From CAYYJR01 sp964472305 (GTDB lineage Bacteria > Armatimonadota > Hebobacteria > CAIYQO01): 64,000 bases of DNA. Shown here piece by piece: positions 8,633-17,224 of this stretch. Made by a program: the position numbers and the translations under genes. The stretch's first letter is position 1. The number at the start of each line of letters is the position of its first letter. The stretch spans positions 99,253-163,252 of the forward strand of contig CAYYJR010000008.1 of assembly GCA_964472305.1 (NCBI GenBank), given 5' to 3'. A model generated the notes under the pieces. That model was not told the DNA's origin. It saw only the letters and a list, made by a program, of their open reading frames with translations, and searched no databases.

Positions 8633-8852
8633 GAAATCCTCGTCAGTATCTCGTAACCTGATCTCCAGCCGGAAACCATGAACCTACCTGCGCTGCCATG
8701 CTGACCAGGAACCGGAGGCTGCCGGGGGATGCCTTCTCACGACATGGTCGTCGATCCTTTATGCGTCGTCTTATTTTAACAAAAAGTCGCCCGCATGAGT
8801 AGGGGTCTTTTCGCAACATTCGTACAGGGGACTCGATACCGTCTGTCTTGCC

Positions 8853-10058
8853 CTACGCGTTGGCCATGGCCAACGCGTGATCCAGGTCGGCGATAATGTC
8901 TTCGGCATCCTCCACCCCGACCGCAAGGCGGAGGAGAGTGTCGGTGATGCCAAGGGCATAGCGTTCGTCGCGAGTTTTATCATAATACGTGACCAGCGCT
9001 GGATGGGTTATCAGCGTCTCCACCCCGCCCAGGCTGGGGCCGATGAAGCACAACTGCAGATGATCCAGGAAACGCCTGGCCGTTTCCAGGTTACCGCGGA
9101 TGTCAAAGCTGACCACGCCGCCGAAGCCGGTCATTTGCGCGACGGCGATCTCGTGATGCCGATGGCTGGCCAGACCAGGATAATAGACACGCGTGATCAT
9201 CGGGTGGGCTTCCAGGTACTCGGCCACGCGCTGCGCCGTCGCGTTCTGTTGCGCCACGCGCAAAGCGAAGGTTTTCAAACCGCGCAGCAACAGATAACAA
9301 CAATGGGCGTCGATCACCCCGCCCATTGCTTTATGCAGCTTGCGAATCGGATCAATCAGCACCGCACGACCCAGCACCACCCCGGCAAGGATATCGTTGT
9401 GTCCGGCCAGGTATTTCGTGCAACTGTGGATCACCAGGTCGACCTCCCATTCCAGCGGACGCTGATTATACGGGGTGGCGAAGGTGGAGTCAATCACGGT
9501 AAGTACGTCATGCTTCTTCGCGATGATACGCAGCTTGTCGAGATCGAAGACGTTCAGGTAGGGATTGGTGGGCGATTCACTGAAGATCAGCCGTGTATTG
9601 TCCTGCACGGCACGGTCGAGGGCATCATAGTCGCCGAAAGGCACCACCGTACATTGGATGCCGAAGCGCGCGATGTAGTGGCCGCAAAATTCCAGTGTCT
9701 TTTTATACGCGTCATCGGTAATTACCATGTGATCGCCGCTTTGCAACAGCGTCAGCAGCGTGGTGGTAATGGCGCTCATGCCAGAGGTGAACAGCAGGCC
9801 ATCCTCGGCCCCTTCCAGATCTGCGAGCCGGCGCATGGCGACCTGTTCGGTTGGGTTGCCATACCGTCCATACTCAAACCGCGCCTTCCCGCCTCTGGTG
9901 TATGCCTCGATGTCCTGCGTGTCGGCGAAGGTATAGGTGGAGGTTTGCACAATCGGGGTGGTGATGGAATCGGCATAACGACGGCGGCCTTCTCCCGCGT
10001 GTATCGATCGTGTCGAAAGCCCTGGTGTCGTGGTGTCGCGTTGTGCCTGCTGTGTCAT
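8853..10058 (-). CDS. Trans-sulfuration PLP enzyme (cystathionine gamma-synthase/lyase family)
   Basis: A 401-residue PLP enzyme of the Cys/Met metabolism family. Signatures are ITTPIVQTSTYTF, FEYGRYGNPT, TSGMSAITTTL (PLP phosphate site), SPTNPYL, VIDSTFATPYNQRPL, and the Schiff-base lysine in HSCTKYLAGHND at residue 215. The HND after the lysine, rather than HSD, resembles cystathionine gamma-synthases of the plant type. Substrate preference (gamma-synthase, gamma-lyase or methionine gamma-lyase) cannot be fixed by eye. The frame is open further upstream, but the ATG at 10058 follows GGGGGAGGAGACGGGC and matches the family N-terminus. A promoter with extended -10 lies 70 nt upstream. No other sulfur-amino-acid genes are adjacent. 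Confidence 0.92.
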   Translation of the reverse strand: MTQQAQRDTTTPGLSTRSIHAGEGRRRYADSITTPIVQTSTYTFADTQDIEAYTRGGKARFEYGRYGNPTEQVAMRRLADLEGAEDGLLFTSGMSAITTTLLTLLQSGDHMVITDDAYKKTLEFCGHYIARFGIQCTVVPFGDYDALDRAVQDNTRLIFSESPTNPYLNVFDLDKLRIIAKKHDVLTVIDSTFATPYNQRPLEWEVDLVIHSCTKYLAGHNDILAGVVLGRAVLIDPIRKLHKAMGGVIDAHCCYLLLRGLKTFALRVAQQNATAQRVAEYLEAHPMITRVYYPGLASHRHHEIAVAQMTGFGGVVSFDIRGNLETARRFLDHLQLCFIGPSLGGVETLITHPALVTYYDKTRDERYALGITDTLLRLAVGVEDAEDIIADLDHALAMANA

Positions 10059-10127
10059 GCCCGTCTCCTCCCCCGTCCGAATCCCGCTGGGTCCGCGAGA
10101 CCGAACACCCGCCGATCCCACCCCACG

Positions 10128-10136
10128 ATTGTACCA
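10128..10136 (-). promoter_or_regulatory. Extended -10 promoter of the trans-sulfuration gene
   Basis: On the minus strand the sequence reads TGG-TACAAT, an extended -10 element, 70 nt upstream of the start codon at 10058. The same TGG-TAnAnT form recurs upstream of other genes in this window. No recognisable riboswitch fills the leader. Confidence 0.5.
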
Positions 10137-10193
10137 ATTTTCACCCATTCTGTGCAGGGCATGGGCAGGAGACATGAGGAAACGCTGTATGTG

Positions 10194-11417
10194 TCAGCGA
10201 TAAAAGATCCGGTAGATGACACCATTGCCGTCGTCGCCAACCAACAGCGCGCCGTCAGCGGCGATGGCCAGTCCGGCGGGTCGTCCGAACTGCGCCTGGC
10301 CGTTGTCGGTAAGAAAACCGGTGAGGAAATTTTCGAAGCCCGTCGGTTGCCCCCCGGCGTCAAAGCGGATACGCACGACTGAATACCCCACCGCGGGTTG
10401 GCGATTCCACGAGCCATGGAACGTCTGGAAGGCGTCATTGCGGTATGCGGCCGGAAACTGCGATCCGGTGTAGAATTTCAACTGAATGGGCGAGCTGTGC
10501 GCCTGATAACCCAGCACCGCGGGCTCGGTAGTCGCGCAGAATTGCGCTGTTGTCATGCCGGATGGGTGACCGACGGTCAGCGTATCCACCTGCCGCGCCC
10601 CGAAACACCATGGCCAGCCATAATGCCGGCCTTCCCTGATGTGATTGAGTTCTTCGGGAGGCCGGTCGGCGCCGCGACCATCCGCCCCCTGATCCATGCC
10701 CCAGAGCTGGCGGGTCAACGGGTGCCAGTCGAAGGCTTCGGTGTTACGCAGTCCGCGTGCTAACACATGCCGCTCGCTGCCGTCCGCGCGCATCCGCAGG
10801 AGCGTCGCCCGCTCCGGGTTGCGCTCCACGCAGGCATTGCAACTGCTGCCCACGGACACGTAAAGCAAGCCATCCGGTCCGAAGCCCAGCGTGCGATTGG
10901 CGTGCCCACCGCCTGATGGCAGGTTGTCGACCAAAATGTGCGATTGACCAAGCGTGCCATCGGCATGCAAGTCGGCGCTGCTGATGCGCGTCGGCATCGC
11001 CAGGTAGAGCGTGCCGGCATGTATGGCGATACCGTGCACCCCCGGTAAGTCCGTTGCCACCACGCGCCGTCCCTCGGCGCGGCCATCGCCATCGCGGTCC
11101 CATAGCGCGGAGACCTGCCCCAGATTGGTTTGCGTGACATACACCGTGCCATCCGGCCCGACAGCGATTATCCGCGCGCCGTCTACCCCGCGCGCGAATA
11201 CGTTCACCCGAAACCTTGCCGGCAGGCGCAAGCGCGACAGCAGCACATCACTGAACGCCAGGTGTCGAGGGGAGAAGCTGGCATTGCTCCCCGGTGCCGG
11301 GACGGTCGCCGGACGCCCCCGCGCCGTGTCCCGCGGTGCGGGCGGGCGTCTCCCGACGCATGATGCGCCCAGGCACGCACAACACATCACCAGCAGCAAC
11401 AGAATACGGATCACCAT
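10194..11417 (-). CDS. Secreted PQQ-dependent sugar dehydrogenase-like beta-propeller (sorbosone/glucose dehydrogenase family)
   Basis: The 407-residue protein begins with an export signal (VIRILLLLVMCCACLGASC) that may end in a lipoprotein cysteine, although the lipobox is imperfect. The rest is the sugar-dehydrogenase propeller: LPARFRVNVFARG, GVHGIAIHAGTLYLA, NLPSGGGHANRTLGFGPDG, YVSVGSSCNAC, ARGLRNTEAFDWHP, GMDQGADGRG, HYGWPWCFG and a closing GDDGNGVIYRI. These enzymes oxidise sugars or other polyols in the periplasm, normally with PQQ; no PQQ synthesis gene is in view. The start at 11417 was chosen because the signal peptide begins there; the frame is open further upstream. It follows the SGNH gene on the same strand. 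Confidence 0.85.
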   Translation of the reverse strand: MVIRILLLLVMCCACLGASCVGRRPPAPRDTARGRPATVPAPGSNASFSPRHLAFSDVLLSRLRLPARFRVNVFARGVDGARIIAVGPDGTVYVTQTNLGQVSALWDRDGDGRAEGRRVVATDLPGVHGIAIHAGTLYLAMPTRISSADLHADGTLGQSHILVDNLPSGGGHANRTLGFGPDGLLYVSVGSSCNACVERNPERATLLRMRADGSERHVLARGLRNTEAFDWHPLTRQLWGMDQGADGRGADRPPEELNHIREGRHYGWPWCFGARQVDTLTVGHPSGMTTAQFCATTEPAVLGYQAHSSPIQLKFYTGSQFPAAYRNDAFQTFHGSWNRQPAVGYSVVRIRFDAGGQPTGFENFLTGFLTDNGQAQFGRPAGLAIAADGALLVGDDGNGVIYRIFYR

Positions 11418-11570
11418 ATCCCCAGTATAAGCGACCTGCGCGCTGCGCATGTCGCGAATTGCGTCCTGCGGGATGCTGCGATCACACACGGAACGTCCCT
11501 CACGAGCTGTCGGGTGGAACACATCGAGTCCATCACGTGATCAGGGTGCAGGCAATATGCGCGCAACAGG

Positions 11571-12872
11571 TTATAACCACCGAATCTCATACCGGTGGGG
11601 CACGGGTTGGGCGGTAGCCCACAGGCGATCGGTGAGGATTGCCGCCTGCCGGCGGATCTCCGCTTCCCGCGTTTTTTCGGTCAGGTAGGCACGAAACTGC
11701 TCTCCCACCCACCCTGCTTCCGCGGCGGTTTGCGCCAGCGCGGCGGGGTTGGGCGTGCCACCGTTGCCGCCGGTCGTCATCCATTCCACGAAAACAAAGC
11801 CACGGAGCAGGTTACTGATCAGCGCGTGCCGCTCATCGTTCAACGCCATCACCTCCCGTGCTTGCCGGGTTTGCGGGGTATGCTCCGCGGCAAGGTCGAT
11901 GCCGGCAGCCAGCGCCGCCGCCGCGTAACACCCGATAAGCTCACCGTCGATCTGCAGCGCATACATCCCGGCGGGTAATCCAGCCACGGTCAGCGTCTGT
12001 TGATTGCACCCGGGCAGGAACGGCAGCCACGTCGGCGCGGACGGTTCCAGCGGGAACGGCAACGCGGACTCCCGGCAGGTGAAGGCGATCACGTCGTCGC
12101 GCACCTCGACCACCTCGATGAGACAGTTCCCCTCCTGCATCACGGTGCCGGAACGGGCATCAATGCCCATGGCGGACACCAGCGACGACAGGCCTTGCGC
12201 GGCCAGGAAGGCGCCGGCCATCACGCGATGTCCGAGCGCGTCGGGATGCACGCGATCCGCCGCCAACAGACTAAAGCGCGGGTCGCGCTGTTGCTCCGCG
12301 AGCGTGATACGGTGCAGGGGCGTGAACCAATCGACGCACGGCGCCTGCATTTCTTCCGCCAGCGCAACCACCCGCTCGGTGACTTGTGCCAGCGCGTCGT
12401 TTACCCCCACTGCCGGCGACTCATCACCGACAGCCGTCTGATCATAGATGGTCGGGGTGAGGAAGATCAGCGCCACTCCTGATTCGCGCAACGCCGATGC
12501 CAGCACACGCAATTGATCGAGACACGCGTCCTGGTGCGCTCGGCGTTCCGCCTCGACAGCCGCTCCTGCTTGTCCCGCGCCATACAGGTGGCGTCCGACA
12601 TCATTCATGCCGAACATCAGCGTAGCCACCGTCGGCGCGATGGGACGAATGTCCCAGTCGAGTCGCCGCACTCCCCCACCCGCGGTGTCGCCGGCCACCC
12701 CGGCGTTGAGCAGCGCGAACCGCCGCGCGGGAAAACGTGTGACGTAAAACAGGTATATGTCTTTGTGCCAGAGTCCGGCGTGGGTAATGCTGTCGCCGAT
12801 GGCGCCCCAGCGGTCGCCCGCCTGAAACGGTGGGACCAATGTCGTGCGTGGCGTGCGGATTTCGTGCGGCAT
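11571..12872 (-). CDS. SGNH/GDSL hydrolase with C-terminal extension
   Basis: This 433-residue protein has the complete SGNH set: block I GDSITHAG (Ser near residue 28), block II Gly in LLNAGVAGDT, block III GMNDVG, and block V DRVHPDALGH. Such enzymes are serine esterases or acetylesterases, often acting on decorated polysaccharides. Residues about 230-433 form an extra region of unclear fold with a helical end (EKTREAEIRRQAAILTDRLWATAQ), seen in some SGNH proteins of saccharolytic bacteria. No signal peptide is visible, so it is probably cytoplasmic. The start follows CTGGAGGCCGT on the minus strand, and a TACAAT -10 (minus strand, 12903-12908) lies upstream. Confidence 0.85.
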   Translation of the reverse strand: MPHEIRTPRTTLVPPFQAGDRWGAIGDSITHAGLWHKDIYLFYVTRFPARRFALLNAGVAGDTAGGGVRRLDWDIRPIAPTVATLMFGMNDVGRHLYGAGQAGAAVEAERRAHQDACLDQLRVLASALRESGVALIFLTPTIYDQTAVGDESPAVGVNDALAQVTERVVALAEEMQAPCVDWFTPLHRITLAEQQRDPRFSLLAADRVHPDALGHRVMAGAFLAAQGLSSLVSAMGIDARSGTVMQEGNCLIEVVEVRDDVIAFTCRESALPFPLEPSAPTWLPFLPGCNQQTLTVAGLPAGMYALQIDGELIGCYAAAALAAGIDLAAEHTPQTRQAREVMALNDERHALISNLLRGFVFVEWMTTGGNGGTPNPAALAQTAAEAGWVGEQFRAYLTEKTREAEIRRQAAILTDRLWATAQPVPHRYEIRWL

Positions 12873-13081
12873 ACGGCCTCCAGTGGTTGTCGAGTCGCCG
12901 GCATTGTAGCGAACCCTTCACCGCGCGTCAAATACGAGGGCACTGTTCGACCGCCGGCGGAGTAGCGCCATTCACTCCGTTGCGTGCCGTCGCCGGCACA
13001 TTGCTGTCTTCTTGTACGCGCGCATCCGCCGTGCACCAGTACAATACATAACAACGCGAATGCGTTGAAAGGAGAATCACG

Positions 13082-13633
13082 ATGGCGATGGACCTGTATG
13101 AGTATTTCAGCCTGCGCTGCGCGAGTACCGCAGAGGGAGTGCAGAATATGCGGGCATTATTCGGCGAGATGCTGAAAAGCACGAAACACGCACAGTTACG
13201 CGACATTGTGCAGGAACAGCATGATGCGCTGCAAGCTGCTGAAAGCAACCTGAAACAAATTACCGGCATGATCAACAAGACGGTGAAGAAGCGCCGTACC
13301 GAAGAGACCACGGAAACGCACGTCATCATTGTCGGACGTCGCTGGATCGGCGAGGCGGGGCGCGACGCGGTCGAAGAGCATCGCACCCTGATTACGGAAA
13401 TTCCGCAGAACCTGATCGACATCAACGCCGCCATGCTGTCGGAAGAGGTAACGCACTTCAACCTTGGAAACTACACCGGGCTCATTGTGCTGGCGAAACA
13501 GCTCGGTGAGATGGAAATTGCCAATCTGCTGCAACAGAACATCGATCACGAAGAACACATGCGCATGCGCATCGAAGGTTCAATATGGGATATCATCGGC
13601 TCGCTGCGGGGTGAGCAACGCATGGCGGCGTAA
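13082..13633 (+). CDS. DUF892-type ferritin-like protein
   Basis: The 183-residue, almost wholly helical protein resembles the YciE/YciF (DUF892) ferritin-like family. It shows LYEYFSLRCAST at the start, repeated helices carrying Glu and His such as EEHRTLITEIPQNL and EEVTHFNLGNYTGLIVLAKQLGE, and IANLLQQNIDHEEHMRMRIEG at the end. Paired Glu/His residues (EEVTHF, HEEH) fit a di-metal four-helix bundle. Members are linked to stress responses but have no firm biochemical role. The start follows AAGGAGAATCACG. A TACAAT -10 sits at 13040-13045. A very strong hairpin follows about 100 nt after the stop, so it is probably transcribed alone. Confidence 0.65.
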   Translation: MAMDLYEYFSLRCASTAEGVQNMRALFGEMLKSTKHAQLRDIVQEQHDALQAAESNLKQITGMINKTVKKRRTEETTETHVIIVGRRWIGEAGRDAVEEHRTLITEIPQNLIDINAAMLSEEVTHFNLGNYTGLIVLAKQLGEMEIANLLQQNIDHEEHMRMRIEGSIWDIIGSLRGEQRMAA

Positions 13634-13725
13634 GCGAATCCGACCGGCTATCCGGATGGGCCGATACGCCTCGCGAGTAAGCGATTCCGCTCGTCATTTC
13701 ACACGGTGATCCCGCCGGAGTCGCA

Positions 13726-13774
13726 AGGTGGGGTGCAACACGTGGCTAGCCATTTCCACGTGTTGCACTTACCT
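13726..13774. terminator. Long stem-loop with 13-bp perfect arms
   Basis: Arms 13733-13745 (GTGCAACACGTGG) and 13756-13768 pair perfectly across a 10-nt loop, and AGGT/ACCT pairs extend the stem outside an internal bulge. No T-run follows. It probably ends or stabilises the 13082-13633 transcript; a protein-binding palindrome is the alternative. Confidence 0.5.
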
Positions 13775-13980
13775 CCATAACTCCCGTTCCGCATATTGCA
13801 CGGAAAATCGCATCACCGAACTCCCTTTGCCTGACGCTCCACCCGTTGCCGTAAGCATTTCTTTGGCCAGGCGCTGGTGGATGCTGGCCTGCCAGGTGTC
13901 ATGCGATAACACAATCTATGAAGCGTTCCAGGAAAGCAAGGGGAATCGCGTATTGACTGCGCCCCATGTTGAGGGGTCTC

Positions 13981-14011
13981 TTGACAAACCGTGCATCGCA
14001 TCCCATAGTAT
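13981..14011 (+). promoter_or_regulatory. Sigma70-type promoter ahead of the LacI fragment and the transketolase operon
   Basis: A perfect -35 box TTGACA (13981-13986) is followed after 19 nt by TAGTAT (14006-14011), or after 17 nt by CATAGT. It lies about 30 nt upstream of the fragment's ATG and 180 nt upstream of the transketolase, and is the only clear promoter for the 14.2-22.0 kb operon. Confidence 0.5.
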
Positions 14012-14039
14012 AAAACCGGTTGACGTGGAAGGAAGTCCG

Positions 14040-14177
14040 ATGCTGCATGGATCTGGCAAGGCGCAAAAAGTCACCATCACGCAATTAGCCGCGGCAGCAC
14101 AGGTGTCAAAATCGACCGTATCGCTGGTGCTGAATGGGAAAGATCACGCCATTCCGCTAACCGATGTATTCATCTGA
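14040..14177 (+). pseudogene. LacI-family regulator reduced to its DNA-binding helix-turn-helix
   Basis: A 45-codon frame begins with ATG at 14040 after GGAAGGAAG. It reads VTITQLAAAAQVSKSTVSLV followed by LNGK, the classical LacI-family N-terminal helix-turn-helix and hinge start. It then ends in a TGA about 10 residues later, where a full regulator would continue for about 280 residues with the sugar-binding domain. No LacI core sequence follows in any frame before the transketolase starts 16 nt later. It is therefore most likely the stump of a deleted repressor of this operon. The remaining possibility is a functional HTH-only peptide. Confidence 0.65.
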
Positions 14178-14192
14178 AAGGCGCTGGGTGCG

Positions 14193-16079
14193 ATGCTGCA
14201 GCGGGGCTTTTCTTCCCCGAAACTCGCCGAACCGGATTGTGCCTGCCTGTGCCGTGCGGCACAACAGGCACGTGGCGATATATTGCGTATGACCACCGCC
14301 GCCGGCTCCGGCCACCCCGGGGGGGCGCTTTCCTCGCTCGATATCTTCCTGCTGCTCTTCATGGGCGCCACCCTCACTCCCGCGCGCGATCGCATCGTCG
14401 TCAGCCATGGGCATACCGCCGCGGGCGTCTATGCCGCGCTGGCACAATCCGGCTATTTCCCAGTCGACGAGGTTATTCCCCGCTTTCGCCGCTGCGGCAC
14501 GCCCTTCGAGGGACATATCACCACCGCCGTGCCGGGCGTAGAATGGTCCGGCGGCAACCTGGGCCAGGGATTGTCCGTCGGCTGCGGCATGGCACTGGCT
14601 TGCCGGTTTACCGATCAGCACTACCACGTTTACGTCGTGCTCGGTGACGGCGAACACCAGAAGGGGCAACTCGCGGAGGCGCAGCGTTTTGCGACGCATC
14701 ATCGACTGGCGAACCTGACGGCGATCATCGACTGCAACGGCTTGCAGGCCACTGGCGCGACGCAGGCCATCATGATGCAGGACATCGCCGCCGAATACAC
14801 CGTCCACGGCTGGCAGGTGCTGGAAACGGACGGGCATGATTTTCACGCGATGTATTCCGCGCTGCACCAAAGCCGTTTTGCTGACCGACCCACCGCCATT
14901 TTGGCGCGCACGGTAATGGGAAAAGGCGTCGCCTGCATCGAAGGACAATATGCCTTTCATGGGCAGGTGCTGTCGGTAGAAGCCTGCCGGTCAGCACTGG
15001 ACGAGATTGGCAACGGCACCGTACAATGGGCAGGCGAGGCGCCGGTGCCGCGAGGAACGCTCCCGGCGAATGATGACCGTGCGCCGGCGATGACCGACAC
15101 CGGCACCCCGCGTTTGTATGCCGCCGGCGAGCGGGTAGCGAACCGAACGGCCTGTGGGCAGGCGCTGGCCGATCTGGCCGCGCGCAATCCGCTGGTGGCG
15201 CTCGATTGCGACCTGGGCCCCTCGGTGAAACTCGATCTGCTGGCGGCCATCGCACCGGAACGGGTGATCCAGTGCGGCATCCAGGAGCACCACACCGCCA
15301 GCCTAGCGGGCGGCTTGGCTACGTGCGGCGTGCACACCTTTTTTGCGGATTTCGGCGTCTTCGCCATCGGGGAGACGTACAATCAGCAGCGGTTGAACGA
15401 TATCAACCATGCGCCGGTGAAGCTGATCTGCACGCACTGCGGTCTCGACGTGGGCGAGGATGGCAAAACCCACCAGTGCATCGACTATATCGGCCTGTTC
15501 GCCAACCTGTTCGGCTGGCAGCTCATTGTGCCCGCGGACGCGAACCAGACCGACCGCGCGGTTCGGTATATGGCCGGAACGCCTGGGCCCGTGGCATTGG
15601 CCGTGGGACGGTCGGCCCTGCCCGTTCTCACCGATCCATCCGGCGCGCCGATCTTCACCGGTGATTATCGCTTCGAGTACGGGCGGGCGGACTGGCTGCG
15701 CGAGGGTGCGGACGGCGTAATCGTCACCTGCGGCACGCTGGCGGGCCGGGCGGTCGAGGCGGCCGACCGGTTACGCGCGGATGGTCTTGCCATCGGGGTG
15801 CTCAATATCAGTTGCCCGCTGGCGCTGGATCGTGAAGCGCTCCGAGACGCCGCGGCCACCGGTCATGTGATCACCTATGAGGATCATCACGTACGCACCG
15901 GCCTGGGGGCACTGGTCGGCGCTTTCCTGGCCGAGGAAGGCTTGCCCTGTCTGTTCCGACGTTTGGGCATTATGCGCTACGGCGCATCGGGTGCGCCGGA
16001 TGACCTGTATCGCATGCAGGGATTGGATGTCGAATCGCTGCGGGAACAGGTGCGGCGATCATTGGAGGTGGCGAGATGA
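14193..16079 (+). CDS. Transketolase (single-chain, full length)
   Basis: A 628-residue thiamine-diphosphate enzyme that moves two-carbon ketol units between sugar phosphates. The N-terminal half has AGSGHPGGALSSLDI, SHGHTAAGVYAAL, WSGGNLGQGLSVGCGMA and the TPP-binding GDGEHQKGQLAEA (residues 151 on) with a downstream IIDCNG. The middle pyrimidine domain has GIQEHHTASLAGGLA with the catalytic Glu and FGVFAIGETYNQ. The C-terminal domain starts near ADGVIVTCGT. Classical transketolases have about 660 residues, so this is slightly short and of the type often split into two chains in other bacteria. Its Shine-Dalgarno is weak. Its stop overlaps the next start (ATGA), making it the first complete gene of the operon. 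Confidence 0.92.
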   Translation: MLQRGFSSPKLAEPDCACLCRAAQQARGDILRMTTAAGSGHPGGALSSLDIFLLLFMGATLTPARDRIVVSHGHTAAGVYAALAQSGYFPVDEVIPRFRRCGTPFEGHITTAVPGVEWSGGNLGQGLSVGCGMALACRFTDQHYHVYVVLGDGEHQKGQLAEAQRFATHHRLANLTAIIDCNGLQATGATQAIMMQDIAAEYTVHGWQVLETDGHDFHAMYSALHQSRFADRPTAILARTVMGKGVACIEGQYAFHGQVLSVEACRSALDEIGNGTVQWAGEAPVPRGTLPANDDRAPAMTDTGTPRLYAAGERVANRTACGQALADLAARNPLVALDCDLGPSVKLDLLAAIAPERVIQCGIQEHHTASLAGGLATCGVHTFFADFGVFAIGETYNQQRLNDINHAPVKLICTHCGLDVGEDGKTHQCIDYIGLFANLFGWQLIVPADANQTDRAVRYMAGTPGPVALAVGRSALPVLTDPSGAPIFTGDYRFEYGRADWLREGADGVIVTCGTLAGRAVEAADRLRADGLAIGVLNISCPLALDREALRDAAATGHVITYEDHHVRTGLGALVGAFLAEEGLPCLFRRLGIMRYGASGAPDDLYRMQGLDVESLREQVRRSLEVAR

Positions 16080-17212
16080 CGACCGTATCGCTGACGAACC
16101 GGCTGATCCGCTCGCAAGAGCGCATCCGCGCCGCATTCGCGCTGGCAGACCCGGTCGAGCCGCCGGTGATCGTCTGGCCGCTGCACTACATTGTCTTCGG
16201 CACTGCGCCGGAGAAGTTGCCGGTTGATTTATTCGACAGTCCGGCGCGCCTACTGGATTTCCAGCAGCGCCTGTGCGACGCGCACCTGGCGGCGCTGGAT
16301 GACGATTTCATCCCCTACCTGACCCCGTATTACGGCACCGGGGTGCTGGCGTCGGCGTTCGGGGTGGCAACGCACTTCGCTCCGGGCCGCGACCCCTCGG
16401 CAGGCGAACCGATCATCAGCACGCCGGCAGACGCCGTGCGCCTGCGGATGCCTGACCCCGAGCGTGATGGCCTGATGCCGCGGGTGCTGGAGACGGCGGC
16501 CTACATGCGCGATCACGGCATTTATCCGGTGGCGCTGACTGACTCGCAAAGCCCGCTGGACGAACTGGTGCTGATGATTGGTCACGAGCGATTGTACCTG
16601 TGGATGTATGACGAGCCGGCACTGGTGCACGATCTGCTGACCCTGGTCACCGATGCCTTAATCGCCTGGGTACAAACGCAGAAGACGGTTACCGGCGAGG
16701 CACTGGATGAATGCCGCGGCGAGCAAGGCGTGTGGATTCCGCCGCCGTGCGGGGTATGGATCGCTGATGACGAGGCGGTGAACCTGCCGGCATACCTGTA
16801 CGAAGAGTTCCTCGCGCCGCAGTACGCGCGCCTTTTCCGCGCGTTCGGCGGCGGCGTGCTGCACTTCTGCGGCAATGGCGCTCACCTGGGGCTGGTCATC
16901 CGGCATATCGACGGACTGCGCGCGGTCAACACCGGTCCGATGGGCTGTCCCGGCAACTTCGCCGCCCTCCAGCAGGCGCTGGGTGGGCAGGTCCCGATGA
17001 TCTATCAGGAGTTGTCGCCCGCGGAGCCGGAAGCCTATTACCGAGACCTGATCGGTCAGATCGATCTGCGCGGCGTGGTCATCGCGCCGCAGGTGACCGA
17101 CCGCGTGGCCGGCGGCCCTGACGGCGGCTTTACCGAGGTCACGCAAGAGCGTGAGGAGGCGGCGGCGCGGATATACACGGCAATCACGCAAGCGATTGCA
17201 CTCAAAGCATAA
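16076..17212 (+). CDS. URO-D-like protein with His-x-Cys-Gly motif (copy 1)
   Basis: A 378-residue member of the uroporphyrinogen decarboxylase superfamily. This fold includes true HemE and the corrinoid:coenzyme M or folate methyltransferases (MtaA, MtbA, CmuA types). The methyltransferase zinc signature HxCG is present as LHFCGN (His263, Cys265); a further Cys lies at 291 (GPMGCPGN). The HemE N-terminal substrate signature RQAGR is absent, so heme synthesis is unlikely. It overlaps the transketolase by 4 nt and lies 12 nt before the isomerase gene, so it is co-translated with sugar enzymes. No corrinoid-binding protein is in the window. Function is inferred only as methyl or carboxyl group handling. 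Confidence 0.82.
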   Translation: MTTVSLTNRLIRSQERIRAAFALADPVEPPVIVWPLHYIVFGTAPEKLPVDLFDSPARLLDFQQRLCDAHLAALDDDFIPYLTPYYGTGVLASAFGVATHFAPGRDPSAGEPIISTPADAVRLRMPDPERDGLMPRVLETAAYMRDHGIYPVALTDSQSPLDELVLMIGHERLYLWMYDEPALVHDLLTLVTDALIAWVQTQKTVTGEALDECRGEQGVWIPPPCGVWIADDEAVNLPAYLYEEFLAPQYARLFRAFGGGVLHFCGNGAHLGLVIRHIDGLRAVNTGPMGCPGNFAALQQALGGQVPMIYQELSPAEPEAYYRDLIGQIDLRGVVIAPQVTDRVAGGPDGGFTEVTQEREEAAARIYTAITQAIALKA

Positions 17213-17224
17213 ACGGAGGCCATT

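Larger units (their letters stand above)
13634..14039 (+). other. Non-coding stretch with hairpin and promoter
   Basis: This 406-nt stretch separates the ferritin-like gene from the LacI fragment. It holds a 13-bp hairpin (13726-13774) and a TTGACA-type promoter (13981-14011). No convincing gene is seen in it. Confidence 0.6.

Noticed and set aside
10059..10193. SAM or cobalamin riboswitch before the trans-sulfuration gene
   Set aside because: The 135-nt leader has no recognisable conserved riboswitch core; only a promoter and a ribosome site are seen.
8877..10382. 501-codon open frame on the plus strand
   Set aside because: It is antisense to the trans-sulfuration enzyme and the start of the dehydrogenase gene, whose motifs are unmistakable. 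The product has no family features; long antisense frames are common in GC-rich DNA.
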